Below, in pieces: positions 7,240 to 13,767 of a stretch of DNA of 21,712 bases. The notes under the pieces were generated by a model that did no database searches, had not been told where the DNA came from, and was given only the letters and a program-made list of their open reading frames with translations. Origin of the DNA: Candidatus Nomurabacteria bacterium UBA5155 (GTDB lineage: Bacteria; Patescibacteriota; Minisyncoccia; Phycocordibacterales; UBA9973). The stretch covers positions 11,504 through 33,215 of the forward strand of contig DHXN01000015.1 of NCBI GenBank assembly GCA_002413705.1. The letters are read 5' to 3'. A program made the translations under genes and the position numbers. Every line of letters starts with the position of its first letter. The stretch's first letter is position 1.

Positions 7240-7248
7240 CAAAATAAG

Positions 7249-7590
7249 ATGAAAAAAGTACTTTTTATTATCATGTTGGCTATAGTAGCGGCAGGTTGCG
7301 AGTCAAGATCTGGCCACAAGACTAAGTTTCTAAAAGATTCGCTCGCCGCAATTCATTCAACCAACAATACACCAATTCACACAGAACATAATTCTTCAGA
7401 ACAACCTGTGATTGGTGTACCAAAAAGCGTTACATTTGCCATTGAACCTAATTCCTGGAATCTTGATATAGATTATAATGACGAAGCGTATAATGTTGAA
7501 ATTGATGCTAAAACCGCAAACCTTATACTAACTGACAAAACAATCAAGGCGGTTAAGATAGAGGGTAAAAAAGTTACCCTTTTACGATAA
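7249..7590 (+). CDS. Small lipoprotein, unknown function
   Basis: A 113-residue exported lipoprotein. MKKVLFIIMLAIVAAGC is a short signal peptide with lipobox AAGC, and Cys17 is the predicted lipidated residue, followed by ESRSGHK. The mature part is polar, with an unstructured-looking linker (Ser, Thr, His, Asn, residues about 30-60) and a C-terminal beta-rich segment (NLDIDYNDEAYNVEIDAKTANLILTD, split here only for description) ending in KKVTLLR. I do not recognise a family. I chose ATG 7249 because the signal peptide begins there; the longer frame from 7156 overlaps the promoter. Upstream are a strong promoter and a structured leader, and downstream is a terminator, so it is a single-gene unit convergent with the minus-strand cassette ending at 7655. 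Confidence 0.75.
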   Translation: MKKVLFIIMLAIVAAGCESRSGHKTKFLKDSLAAIHSTNNTPIHTEHNSSEQPVIGVPKSVTFAIEPNSWNLDIDYNDEAYNVEIDAKTANLILTDKTIKAVKIEGKKVTLLR

Positions 7591-7602
7591 ATTTATCGTA
7601 AA
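7581..7602. repeat. 22-nt perfect palindrome over stop codon
   Basis: TTTACGATAAA is followed immediately by its reverse complement TTTATCGTAAA. The stop codon of the lipoprotein gene (7588-7590) lies inside it. It may be an operator, a retained stem in the 3' UTR, or a first hairpin of a tandem terminator. Confidence 0.5.
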
Positions 7603-7615
7603 GAAAAAAGACTTG

Positions 7616-7650
7616 AAATGCTGACCATACCAATGGTTGGCATTTTTTTT
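7616..7650 (+). terminator. Intrinsic terminator of lipoprotein gene
   Basis: AAATGC (7616-7621) pairs with GCATTT (7640-7645) and ACCAT (7624-7628) with ATGGT (7633-7637). A small TG/TG internal loop separates the two helices and the apical loop is 4 nt. A run of eight T ends at 7650. The opposite strand lacks a comparable T-run, so it mainly serves the + strand. Confidence 0.8.
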
Positions 7651-7654
7651 GTTG

Positions 7655-8776
7655 CTATTTTTCCAACACCTCGACTACTTTGAGAGGAACCTCGATAAAA
7701 CCAACGGCATCACTCATATCAGCAATAATTGCTTCCAAGGTTGATCCGTACAACAAGCCAATGGTTCGCTCGATTTCCTGTGGGGTTGATTCATAGCGCT
7801 TTCCTTTGAAGGTAATAGGAAACCCGTTGTTGATAAGCACTAGGCTATCCCACACAACGTCGGCGTGAATTTCTGCAGAATGAACGCCGTTTTTTCTAAT
7901 GTAGGGAGCGGGAAATTCGCGATCGGCAGACGACATGCTGATAAGATACAGGTCATGATCCAGTATCATTTTGATTTCTTGAAGCTGACTCTCGTTCAGG
8001 ATACTTTGCCCTGTCGCGCCGATGACAATGCTTATGTTGTCTTTTTTGATTAGATCAATCAGTTCTGACTGGTCATAGTGGGCAATGTCATATCCAGCCG
8101 TAAAATAATTCTTGTCGGCAAGTATCGAAAGCACGTTGCTTCCTATCGGTCCCAAACCAACCACGAGTATTCGTGGTTCTGAAATAGCATACTGCGCAAC
8201 GGTATCGATGATTCTATTGCAGCCAAACTCGGCGATAAGGGGGCTTTCCTTTATCAGTTTCACTGCAGATCGGGCGACGTTGAATATAGGGAAGTGAAGC
8301 GTCGAATGTTCCAGTTTTCTAAATCCCGATGATGTTTGCTCGATACCAACAATAGGAACATTCTTTGGCATGGAATCAAAGCTATCGTTTACAGCCTTGA
8401 GCAGCTCACCGCCGTCATCCAAAATGATGATTTTTGATGGATTTTTAATCGAGGAAAGAAACATCCGCAGTTCGTGCTTGCAGTTTTCAGCATGCTGAAC
8501 ATCGAACGATACACTTGGATCAAATGTTGGTTTTGATACTTTGAAATTATCACGAGTCAATTCGCTTACAATTTCATTACTTGTGGAGTATATCTTGCCG
8601 AATATATGGATGTTTTCTTTGGGGATACCGAAGGTTGATATCAACTCGAACATTTTTACTTGAGGCTCGAGAAGGTGCTGGCAGGCCAGCACGTATACAT
8701 CATCGTACGAGCGCTTTTGATCGCTGTATAATTGAGAGACTGCACCCAATAGGGGGTATGGGTAGGTATCATTCAT
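7655..8776 (-). CDS. S-adenosylhomocysteine hydrolase-like Rossmann protein
   Basis: A 373-residue soluble protein with the order of motifs of the adenosylhomocysteinase (AdoHcyase) superfamily. IILDDGGELL (about 117-126) matches ILDDGGDL, and IVGIEQTSSGFRKLE (142-156) matches the V.EETTTGV.RL segment. FNVARSAVK (165-173) matches INVNDSVTK, and FGC (184-186) keeps the Cys195 position. VVGLGPIGSN (205-214) is the NAD-binding GxGxxG. Genuine SAHH is about 430-490 residues and has an Asp-Asn pair shortly after the Lys. Here the Lys-to-Cys distance is four residues longer and no Asp-Asn pair is present, so classical SAHH activity is doubtful. NAD or a related nucleotide is a likely ligand. It is the last gene of a tight minus-strand unit, 2 nt after the NDT-like gene. 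Confidence 0.65.
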   Translation of the reverse strand: MNDTYPYPLLGAVSQLYSDQKRSYDDVYVLACQHLLEPQVKMFELISTFGIPKENIHIFGKIYSTSNEIVSELTRDNFKVSKPTFDPSVSFDVQHAENCKHELRMFLSSIKNPSKIIILDDGGELLKAVNDSFDSMPKNVPIVGIEQTSSGFRKLEHSTLHFPIFNVARSAVKLIKESPLIAEFGCNRIIDTVAQYAISEPRILVVGLGPIGSNVLSILADKNYFTAGYDIAHYDQSELIDLIKKDNISIVIGATGQSILNESQLQEIKMILDHDLYLISMSSADREFPAPYIRKNGVHSAEIHADVVWDSLVLINNGFPITFKGKRYESTPQEIERTIGLLYGSTLEAIIADMSDAVGFIEVPLKVVEVLEK

Positions 8777-8778
8777 TG

Positions 8779-9129
8779 TTATAGCTCTATTTCACCTATC
8801 TTTTTAAGAATTTCTTCATCGTTATCTACGCAATGAATATCGGGTAGCTGAAAGAAAAACGCATCAGATTTTCCAGATACAATAATTGGCTTCTGTAGCC
8901 CCATTGCCATCCCAGCTTCGTATCGAGCACTTTCCTGGTCTGATTCCCAGAGATATACAAGAATGTCTGATGACCTCACTCCTTCTGCTTCAAGAATAGC
9001 AATTTCTTTTGAGGGACCTTCAACTATAGAAACTATCCAATCATATGTAATTACATGCCCGTTATTCCTTAGATCATCCATGGCAATCTGAGCTCGTTCC
9101 ATATCTTTTCCTGCGACGTAAATTTTCAT
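8779..9129 (-). CDS. Nucleoside 2-deoxyribosyltransferase-like protein
   Basis: A 116-residue protein with the NDT-like Rossmannoid pattern. MKIYVAGKDM is strand 1 with the ligand-binding loop. A helix and GHVITYDW follow, then VRSSDILVYLWESD, then ESARYEAGMAMGLQKPIIVSG. The last has the ExG(x)A(x)G(x)KP(hydrophobic) signature, and Glu71 is the likely catalytic nucleophile. Family members (PF05014 and relatives) break or exchange N-glycosidic bonds in nucleosides, nucleotides or NAD-like molecules; the substrate here is unknown. It is short but complete for the family. The start ATG is 1 nt after the stop of the TM protein and the stop is 2 nt before the SAHH-like gene, so all three are almost certainly cotranscribed. 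A pure nucleotide-binding sensor role is also possible. Confidence 0.65.
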   Translation of the reverse strand: MKIYVAGKDMERAQIAMDDLRNNGHVITYDWIVSIVEGPSKEIAILEAEGVRSSDILVYLWESDQESARYEAGMAMGLQKPIIVSGKSDAFFFQLPDIHCVDNDEEILKKIGEIEL

Positions 9130-9130
9130 T

Positions 9131-9691
9131 TTATTTGAAATGCTCTAAAAGTATTTTGTAATATTTCAGATGGGCTTCTTTCATATCTTCATCTGTTATG
9201 GTCTTAATTTTAGTAATACTTTCAATTCGATATTTTTCCGTAGTCTCTTGCTCGGTTAAATGTGATGCATCCCCAACTTCTATTGTTTGGTAATTATCAA
9301 TATCAAAAAATTTTAGAAGTTCAGATTTTTTCTTAGAAGATACATAACTTCCAATTTTGGCGTATTCTTCGTTCAAACTTCCATATAGGTCATAGATTTT
9401 TCCTGAATATAAGCGCATTAATTCTATCCCGTCTTTTGCTTGTTGGTGAAAAAATGTGTCTCCAGTGATTCTGTGCAATGCTTTATAATATTCTACATCT
9501 ACACTAGCTTCTGCATGCATGTAATAAGTTATTCTCAAAAGATAGAGAATTCGACGAATTGCTGCCAGGGTGTTTCTAATTATTAATCTTTTTTCTTTTG
9601 CCTTTTCAAACTCAAATTGTACAAGGGTTGTAATAAGGGAACCTAATATAGATCCAATTCCAACTAACCCTAAAATTTGTAATCCATCCAT
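9131..9691 (-). CDS. Single-TM helical protein directly behind tRNA-Gln
   Basis: A 187-residue protein of no family I recognise. One N-terminal transmembrane helix (about residues 5-25, QILGLVGIGSILGSLITTLV) is followed by a charged, mostly helical cytoplasmic region. That region has basic and acidic clusters (FEKAKEKRL; SSKKKSELLKF; TEQETTEKYRIESITKIKTI). I chose ATG 9691, which lies just 2 nt after the discriminator base of the tRNA. The frame does stay open upstream, but there it only translates the tRNA (SSNGRTTVSGTVYLGSSPG), a known false extension. No separate promoter or Shine-Dalgarno fits, so the mRNA is probably released by tRNA 3' processing. The gene is visibly AT-rich (about 27-33% GC in two 60-base samples, against about 52% in a sample of the MacB gene), which hints at different ancestry. 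Confidence 0.6.
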   Translation of the reverse strand: MDGLQILGLVGIGSILGSLITTLVQFEFEKAKEKRLIIRNTLAAIRRILYLLRITYYMHAEASVDVEYYKALHRITGDTFFHQQAKDGIELMRLYSGKIYDLYGSLNEEYAKIGSYVSSKKKSELLKFFDIDNYQTIEVGDASHLTEQETTEKYRIESITKIKTITDEDMKEAHLKYYKILLEHFK

Positions 9692-9693
9692 AG

Positions 9694-9764
9694 CTGTCGG
9701 ACCTGGACTCGAACCAAGATAAACGGTACCAGAAACCGTTGTCCTACCATTAGACGATCCGACA
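9694..9764 (-). tRNA. tRNA-Gln (anticodon CUG)
   Basis: 71 nt, complete cloverleaf on the minus strand. Acceptor TGTCGGA/TCCGACA (with the U1-A72 pair typical of tRNA-Gln), U8, D arm GTCT-AATGGTA-GGAC, and anticodon arm ACGGT-TTCTGGT-ACCGT with U33 and anticodon CTG. A 4-nt variable loop follows, then T arm CTTGG-TTCGAGT-CCAGG and discriminator G. CCA is not encoded; the 3' flank continues as CTATGG, where ATG starts the next gene. The promoter is probably the TATATA within the palindrome at 9769-9784. Confidence 0.93.
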
Positions 9765-9768
9765 AAAT

Positions 9769-9784
9769 GCACTATATATAGTGC
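9769..9784. promoter_or_regulatory. Perfect palindrome over tRNA-Gln -10 region
   Basis: GCACTATATATAGTGC is a 16-nt perfect palindrome 4 nt upstream of the tRNA 5' end. On the minus strand TATATA at 9778-9773 is 8 nt from the mature 5' end, as expected for a -10 box with start near the tRNA. Its symmetry also suggests a dimeric repressor site. No convincing -35 is visible. Confidence 0.5.
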
Positions 9785-9852
9785 GCTTGTAGAATAGCGT
9801 TTTTTGGCTCAAAAATCAATAAGAATGGAGTTGAGAAAATCTTTAGAAATTA

Positions 9853-9881
9853 TTGACTTATCCTTGATATTGGCGTACCGT
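9853..9881 (+). promoter_or_regulatory. Possible promoter upstream of beta-helix gene
   Basis: TTGACT (9853-9858, 5/6), a 17-nt spacer, and a weak TACCGT (9876-9881, 3/6). A GAGGAGGGG purine run follows at 9902-9910, but it is too far from ATG 9968 to act as its ribosome site. It may belong to an 18-codon frame at 9890-9946. The true promoter of the 9968 gene remains uncertain. Confidence 0.3.
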
Positions 9882-9967
9882 TCAAACTAATGAACACCGC
9901 TGAGGAGGGGTGGTCTATTTCAGTCATGGCGGAGATTATTATTTAGTTAAATAGAGAAATATTTTTT

Positions 9968-12682
9968 ATGAACATTACCTTTAAAAACAAGTGGATTGTG
10001 GCAGCCGCTGCAGTCTTAGTGGTCGCTTTAATGACTACAAAAGCACATGCGGATACCGCAATCGTTATTGATCAGACATCCCTTCAAGCCGCACTGCAAA
10101 GTCCTGATGTTTCAGCAATTCAAATCAATGCAGATTTTCCCGTGACACAAAAAATTATTATTAATCGTCCCGTAACCATCGATGGGGGAAACCACACTGT
10201 TTCCTTCACCAATATTATTTCAACAACATGGAGAGGGGACTATATATTTGAGGCGTACCACACCACTGGCGTTACCATCAGCAATATTAAATTAACCGGC
10301 GGAAATGCTGCTCTATTATTTAATGGATCAACCGGTACACTAATCGGAGCGATTGATGTTTCCGGAAATGGCTTTGGTGGAATTGAATCCTCATCATCAG
10401 GTTCTAATTCTTCAATCCTTACGGTTTCAGGTGCTACCATTACCGACTCCACTGAAAGCTACGGACAACCTGCTTTATGGGAAGATGGCATAACCGGCAC
10501 CACAGTTGTTGGGTTTAACAGCGCTCCCAATACCACAATAAAAAGCAGTCAACGTCAATATTATTTGAACGCCGCGGACACTACCTCTGTTAGTGTATCA
10601 ACTGAAGCGCAATTGAACGCCGCACTGGCAAATACCGCTATTACAAAAATAACATTTGCCAACGATATTATTATTGGTGCGGAAGTTACCGTTAGCCGAG
10701 CCGTCACTATTGATGGCGCGGGATTCACATTGAGTGCTCCATTCCAAAAGACTGATAATACAAACAACGCAGCTATCGGTATTCTGCATTCCGATGTAAC
10801 AGTCAAGAATCTTATTGAAGATGGATCAGGTACTACTACTTCTCGTCACGGAATCAATATCTTTGAAGCTGTATCAAATGTAAACATTAATGATGTCACA
10901 GTAGAGAATAACCATGCTTCAGGTATTACTGTCAATGGTTCTACGGTTACAGTCAACAACATTACAACCAAGAACAATGCATGGGGAGGCATTAATGCCG
11001 ATCAGACATCTGATGCTCAAGATCCAACAGTGGTTACTATTACCGGTACAAGCTCGCAGACTGAGACCGGTCCGGACATTTGGAAAGACGACAATACAAA
11101 GGATGTTACGGTTAATGACCCTGGCCACCTCTATGCGTCTGCATCGTACACTCACGACACGCCTATTATCACAGGAACCGTGTATGCACTCAAAACAGTC
11201 AATGTTTCAACTGAAGCTCAATTGCGAGCGGCACTTAGCAATACACTCGTAAGTACTATCGTACTTTCACATGATATTACCCTTGCTGCAGAAATTACCA
11301 TTACTCGCCCAGTTATTATCGATGGTGCAAGTAAGACGTTGTTCTCACCTTTCAGTAATACCACAAATGATAATTCTAATAATGCTGGCCTTGGAATAAT
11401 CGGAGTTAATGGCAATGTTACAATTAGCAATCTTATCGTGGATGGTGCCAGTGGTATCAAGACGCACGGAATCAACATTTTTGAGGCTAATAACGTTACA
11501 TTGAATAATGTAACTGCACAAAATAATAGTAAATCAGGTATTACTGTCAATGGTTCTACGGTTACAGTCAACAACATTACAACTAAGGATAATGCATGGG
11601 GAGGCATTAATGCCGATCAGACATCTGATGCTCAAGATCCAACTGTACTGACAGTTACTGGCACTAGCTCTCACACTGAAGTTAATGCTGATATTTGGAA
11701 AGATGATAATACTAAGAATGTCACCATCTTAGATACAGAAGATCAATACACTTCTGCTCCGTTTGTAAATCCTGATGCACCAACCGTTACTGGAACAGCA
11801 TATAAATTAATTGTTAAAGAAAGCAGTACAGTAGCAAATCCTCAAGTGGTTATTAGTGATTCAACTCGAGCAGTTACTATTAGCGTAGATAATGGAACAA
11901 CTAATCCTTCCATCAAGGTTACTTCAACTGACGGTGTGGCGACACTACCTCAGATCAACGTTACTTCAGCTGATGCAAACGTAAACATTACCGCTGGCAC
12001 GACAGTAACAAGTACTGACCATTCTTGGAATGGCGTGATCAACACACCAACCGTTACTACTAACTTCACATTGACTCCAGAAGTTGGCACTACTAAAACG
12101 GCAGTGCTCGCAATCGAAGTTGGTGCAGGGGACACTCCTCTGATATTCAGCAATGCGGTAAAGCTTACCTTTCCAGGACAGGCAAATAACCTCATCGGAT
12201 GGTCACAGGGCGGATCATTCCACGCTATCACTAACACATGTACCAGCGACACTGCTCCAACGCTTACTGCTGGCGCGGACTGTCGTACTGACATAGGTGC
12301 TGATCTCATCGTGTGGACAAAGCACTTCACTACATTCATTACGTACACTCAGGCATCAAACGGTGTTGGTATCGTAAGTGGTGGCGGCAGAGCGCCAGTT
12401 GTAACTACAACTATTCCTGGAGCAACTGTTACTACAACAACTCCAGCCGGTCAGGTCCTTGGTGCGCAATCATTCCACTTCACACTTCCTTTGAAAATCG
12501 GAATTCACAGCGACGAAGTATTGCAATTGCAAACCCGTCTTAATGCTGACGGCGCGAAGCTGGTTCTCGATGGCAAATTTGGTCCAAAGACCAAAGCTGC
12601 GCTCGTGGCATGGCAGAAAGCTCATAAGCTCAGTACTGACGGCATCGTCGGTCCAAAGACTCGTGCAGTATTGAATGCATAA
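9968..12682 (+). CDS. Secreted beta-helix repeat protein with C-terminal peptidoglycan-binding domain
   Basis: A 904-residue exported protein. A signal peptide (residues 1-28, ending KAHA before DTA) precedes three related modules at about 32-205, 207-410 and 412-620. Each module opens with a TEAQL-AAL-type segment followed by a hydrophobic-VTIDG motif (PVTIDGG, AVTIDGA, PVIIDGA). The modules then give ladders of short V/I-N-N strands typical of right-handed parallel beta-helices of the pectate-lyase type; no catalytic motif is apparent. A Thr-rich beta region follows (about 620-820) with TFPGQANNLIGWSQGG and ADLIVWTKHFTTFITY. A Gly/Thr/Pro linker containing VLGAQ leads to a peptidoglycan-binding domain of PG_binding_1 type (about 840-904, with LQTRLNADG, LDGKFGPKTKAAL and STDGIVGPKT). 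It probably decorates the cell wall as an adhesin or surface fibre (inference). Modules 2 and 3 share a 110-bp near-identical DNA repeat. Confidence 0.85.
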   Translation: MNITFKNKWIVAAAAVLVVALMTTKAHADTAIVIDQTSLQAALQSPDVSAIQINADFPVTQKIIINRPVTIDGGNHTVSFTNIISTTWRGDYIFEAYHTTGVTISNIKLTGGNAALLFNGSTGTLIGAIDVSGNGFGGIESSSSGSNSSILTVSGATITDSTESYGQPALWEDGITGTTVVGFNSAPNTTIKSSQRQYYLNAADTTSVSVSTEAQLNAALANTAITKITFANDIIIGAEVTVSRAVTIDGAGFTLSAPFQKTDNTNNAAIGILHSDVTVKNLIEDGSGTTTSRHGINIFEAVSNVNINDVTVENNHASGITVNGSTVTVNNITTKNNAWGGINADQTSDAQDPTVVTITGTSSQTETGPDIWKDDNTKDVTVNDPGHLYASASYTHDTPIITGTVYALKTVNVSTEAQLRAALSNTLVSTIVLSHDITLAAEITITRPVIIDGASKTLFSPFSNTTNDNSNNAGLGIIGVNGNVTISNLIVDGASGIKTHGINIFEANNVTLNNVTAQNNSKSGITVNGSTVTVNNITTKDNAWGGINADQTSDAQDPTVLTVTGTSSHTEVNADIWKDDNTKNVTILDTEDQYTSAPFVNPDAPTVTGTAYKLIVKESSTVANPQVVISDSTRAVTISVDNGTTNPSIKVTSTDGVATLPQINVTSADANVNITAGTTVTSTDHSWNGVINTPTVTTNFTLTPEVGTTKTAVLAIEVGAGDTPLIFSNAVKLTFPGQANNLIGWSQGGSFHAITNTCTSDTAPTLTAGADCRTDIGADLIVWTKHFTTFITYTQASNGVGIVSGGGRAPVVTTTIPGATVTTTTPAGQVLGAQSFHFTLPLKIGIHSDEVLQLQTRLNADGAKLVLDGKFGPKTKAALVAWQKAHKLSTDGIVGPKTRAVLNA
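10919..11028 (+). repeat. Intragenic direct repeat, copy 1
   Basis: 110 bp that recur at 11534-11643 with only three substitutions (107/110 identical), exactly 615 bp or 205 codons apart. They encode SGITVNGSTVTVNNITTK onward through the DQTSDAQDPT segment of the beta-helix modules. Confidence 0.9.
11534..11643 (+). repeat. Intragenic direct repeat, copy 2
   Basis: Second copy of the 110-bp unit at 10919-11028. The three differences cluster in the codons for TTKNN versus TTKDN. The flanking module DNA is far more diverged than this core. Confidence 0.9.
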
Positions 12683-12717
12683 TAAATCCTTGTAAACAAA
12701 GGTCTCAAAAGCGTTTC

Positions 12718-12745
12718 AAAAGCCGCTCTGTACAGAGCGGCTTTT
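12718..12745. terminator. Bidirectional-looking terminator hairpin
   Basis: GCCGCTCTGT (12722-12731) is followed directly by ACAGAGCGGC (12732-12741) and flanked by AAAA and TTTT, a 28-nt perfect inverted repeat. It lies 35 nt after the beta-helix gene stop. The -10 of the next gene starts only 6 nt after its T-run. Confidence 0.85.
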
Positions 12746-12751
12746 GTGTTG

Positions 12752-12757
12752 TACACT
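12752..12757 (+). promoter_or_regulatory. -10 box of CAP gene, leaderless start at 12764
   Basis: TACACT, directly preceded by TG, ends 6 nt before ATG 12764. The expected -35 position falls inside the preceding terminator stem. Confidence 0.5.
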
Positions 12758-12763
12758 ATTTCC

Positions 12764-13762
12764 ATGTTTAACTGGCTAAAAATGCATTTCATTCCTCACG
12801 AAGGCAACAATCATCGTCCGCATATATTGCACCAGAAAAATATTCATCGCATATTCGGACTGATCATTTTTATTGAGATCTTTGCATTTTTAATTCCTAC
12901 GATTGCGCTTATTAGCAATGCTGACAATGGTCAGGTATTGCCAAGCGTGCTTTCCGAGCTAACTAACAAGCAGCGCGAGCAGATGAAATTACCTAACCTA
13001 ACGATCAATCCGGTACTCAACGAAGCAGCGCAGGAGAAGGCCAATGATATGGCACAAAACAGCTATTTCGCGCACGTCAGTCCTGACGGCAAGACCCCAT
13101 GGTATTGGCTGGAACAAGTTGGCTACAACTACAGCTATGCCGGAGAAAATCTGGCTGTTAATTTCACGGATTCCCAGTCAGTGACAACGGCATGGATGAA
13201 CAGCCCAGCACACCGCGCCAATATTCTGAAAGCCAACTATACCCAAGTCGGTACGGGCGTGGCAGAAGGTATGTATCAAGGAACAAAGACTATTTTCGTA
13301 GCGCAAGACTTTGGCAGCCCGGCATCAACTGCGCCATTGGCAGATACTTCTACTCCCCGCACGCCGACGAGTATCGCTTCGCCCAATGTCGTCGCTGTAA
13401 ACACCGCTGCTCCAAAAATTCTTGGAGCCGAGACGGTTACTCCGGTGCCGGTAGTCGCACAGCAGTCGCAACCTACGGTTGCGACTGCGCCAATTGTCCG
13501 CCCAAACATGTTCCAGCGATTCCTGGCGTCTCCTCACGCCGGCACCAATACCATCTTGTTTATTATTCTTGCATTCGTCGCTTTAGCAGTCTTCCTCAAT
13601 ATCGGTATCAAGATCAGTCATCATCATCCTGATCTTATTCTCAATGGCGTCATGGTTATGGCCACTATCGGCTGCGTCTTCGTTATGAATAATTACATTG
13701 CCAATGTCAATACTACTGTCATCCAAAGCGTGGACTACACCAGAGACCATACCGAACTCTGA
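12764..13762 (+). CDS. Membrane-anchored CAP (SCP/PR1) domain protein
   Basis: A 332-residue protein with one N-terminal TM helix (about 29-50) and an extracytoplasmic CAP domain (about 60-185). A P/T/V-rich linker containing ILGAE follows, then two C-terminal TM helices (about 262-285 and 296-318). CAP signatures are visible: LNEAAQEKANDMAQNSYFAH with His104, YAGENLA with Glu128, AWMNSPAHRANIL with His150, and the final TIFVAQDFG strand. His, Glu and His of the CAP cavity are kept. Bacterial CAP proteins are extracellular and have no uniform activity, so wall remodelling or interaction with other cells is conjecture. I chose ATG 12764 because the -10 box TACACT covers any earlier start (GTG 12746 lies in the promoter). 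The stop is followed at once by the next gene's promoter. Confidence 0.85.
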   Translation: MFNWLKMHFIPHEGNNHRPHILHQKNIHRIFGLIIFIEIFAFLIPTIALISNADNGQVLPSVLSELTNKQREQMKLPNLTINPVLNEAAQEKANDMAQNSYFAHVSPDGKTPWYWLEQVGYNYSYAGENLAVNFTDSQSVTTAWMNSPAHRANILKANYTQVGTGVAEGMYQGTKTIFVAQDFGSPASTAPLADTSTPRTPTSIASPNVVAVNTAAPKILGAETVTPVPVVAQQSQPTVATAPIVRPNMFQRFLASPHAGTNTILFIILAFVALAVFLNIGIKISHHHPDLILNGVMVMATIGCVFVMNNYIANVNTTVIQSVDYTRDHTEL

Positions 13763-13767
13763 TTTTG

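Larger units (their letters stand above)
6821..7248. other. Gene-poor stretch between DoxX and lipoprotein genes
   Basis: I see no credible coding region here. The stretch holds the minus-strand DoxX promoter (6827-6855), a tRNA 3'-end relic (6877-6901) and GC-rich repeat copy B (6936-6963). It also holds a CGAGGT/ACCTCG stem (6953-6972), an isolated ACCCC/GGGGT stem (7036-7054), and the lipoprotein promoter and hairpin leader (7138-7248). The part from 7055 to 7137 shows nothing I can name. Confidence 0.6.

Noticed and set aside
6877..9764. Integrated mobile element with att sites in tRNA-like sequences
   Set aside because: The two tRNA-like sequences are inverted relative to each other and no integrase or transposase lies between them, so a standard integrative element is not supported.
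9692..9772. N-terminal extension of the TM protein through SSNGRTTVSGTVYLGSSPG
   Set aside because: This peptide is the translation of the tRNA-Gln gene. The cloverleaf is complete, so the protein start is placed at 9691.
10588..11760. CRISPR-like or tandem non-coding repeat
   Set aside because: The repeats are in-frame modules of a long coding sequence, 615 bp apart with diverged flanks and no short spacers.
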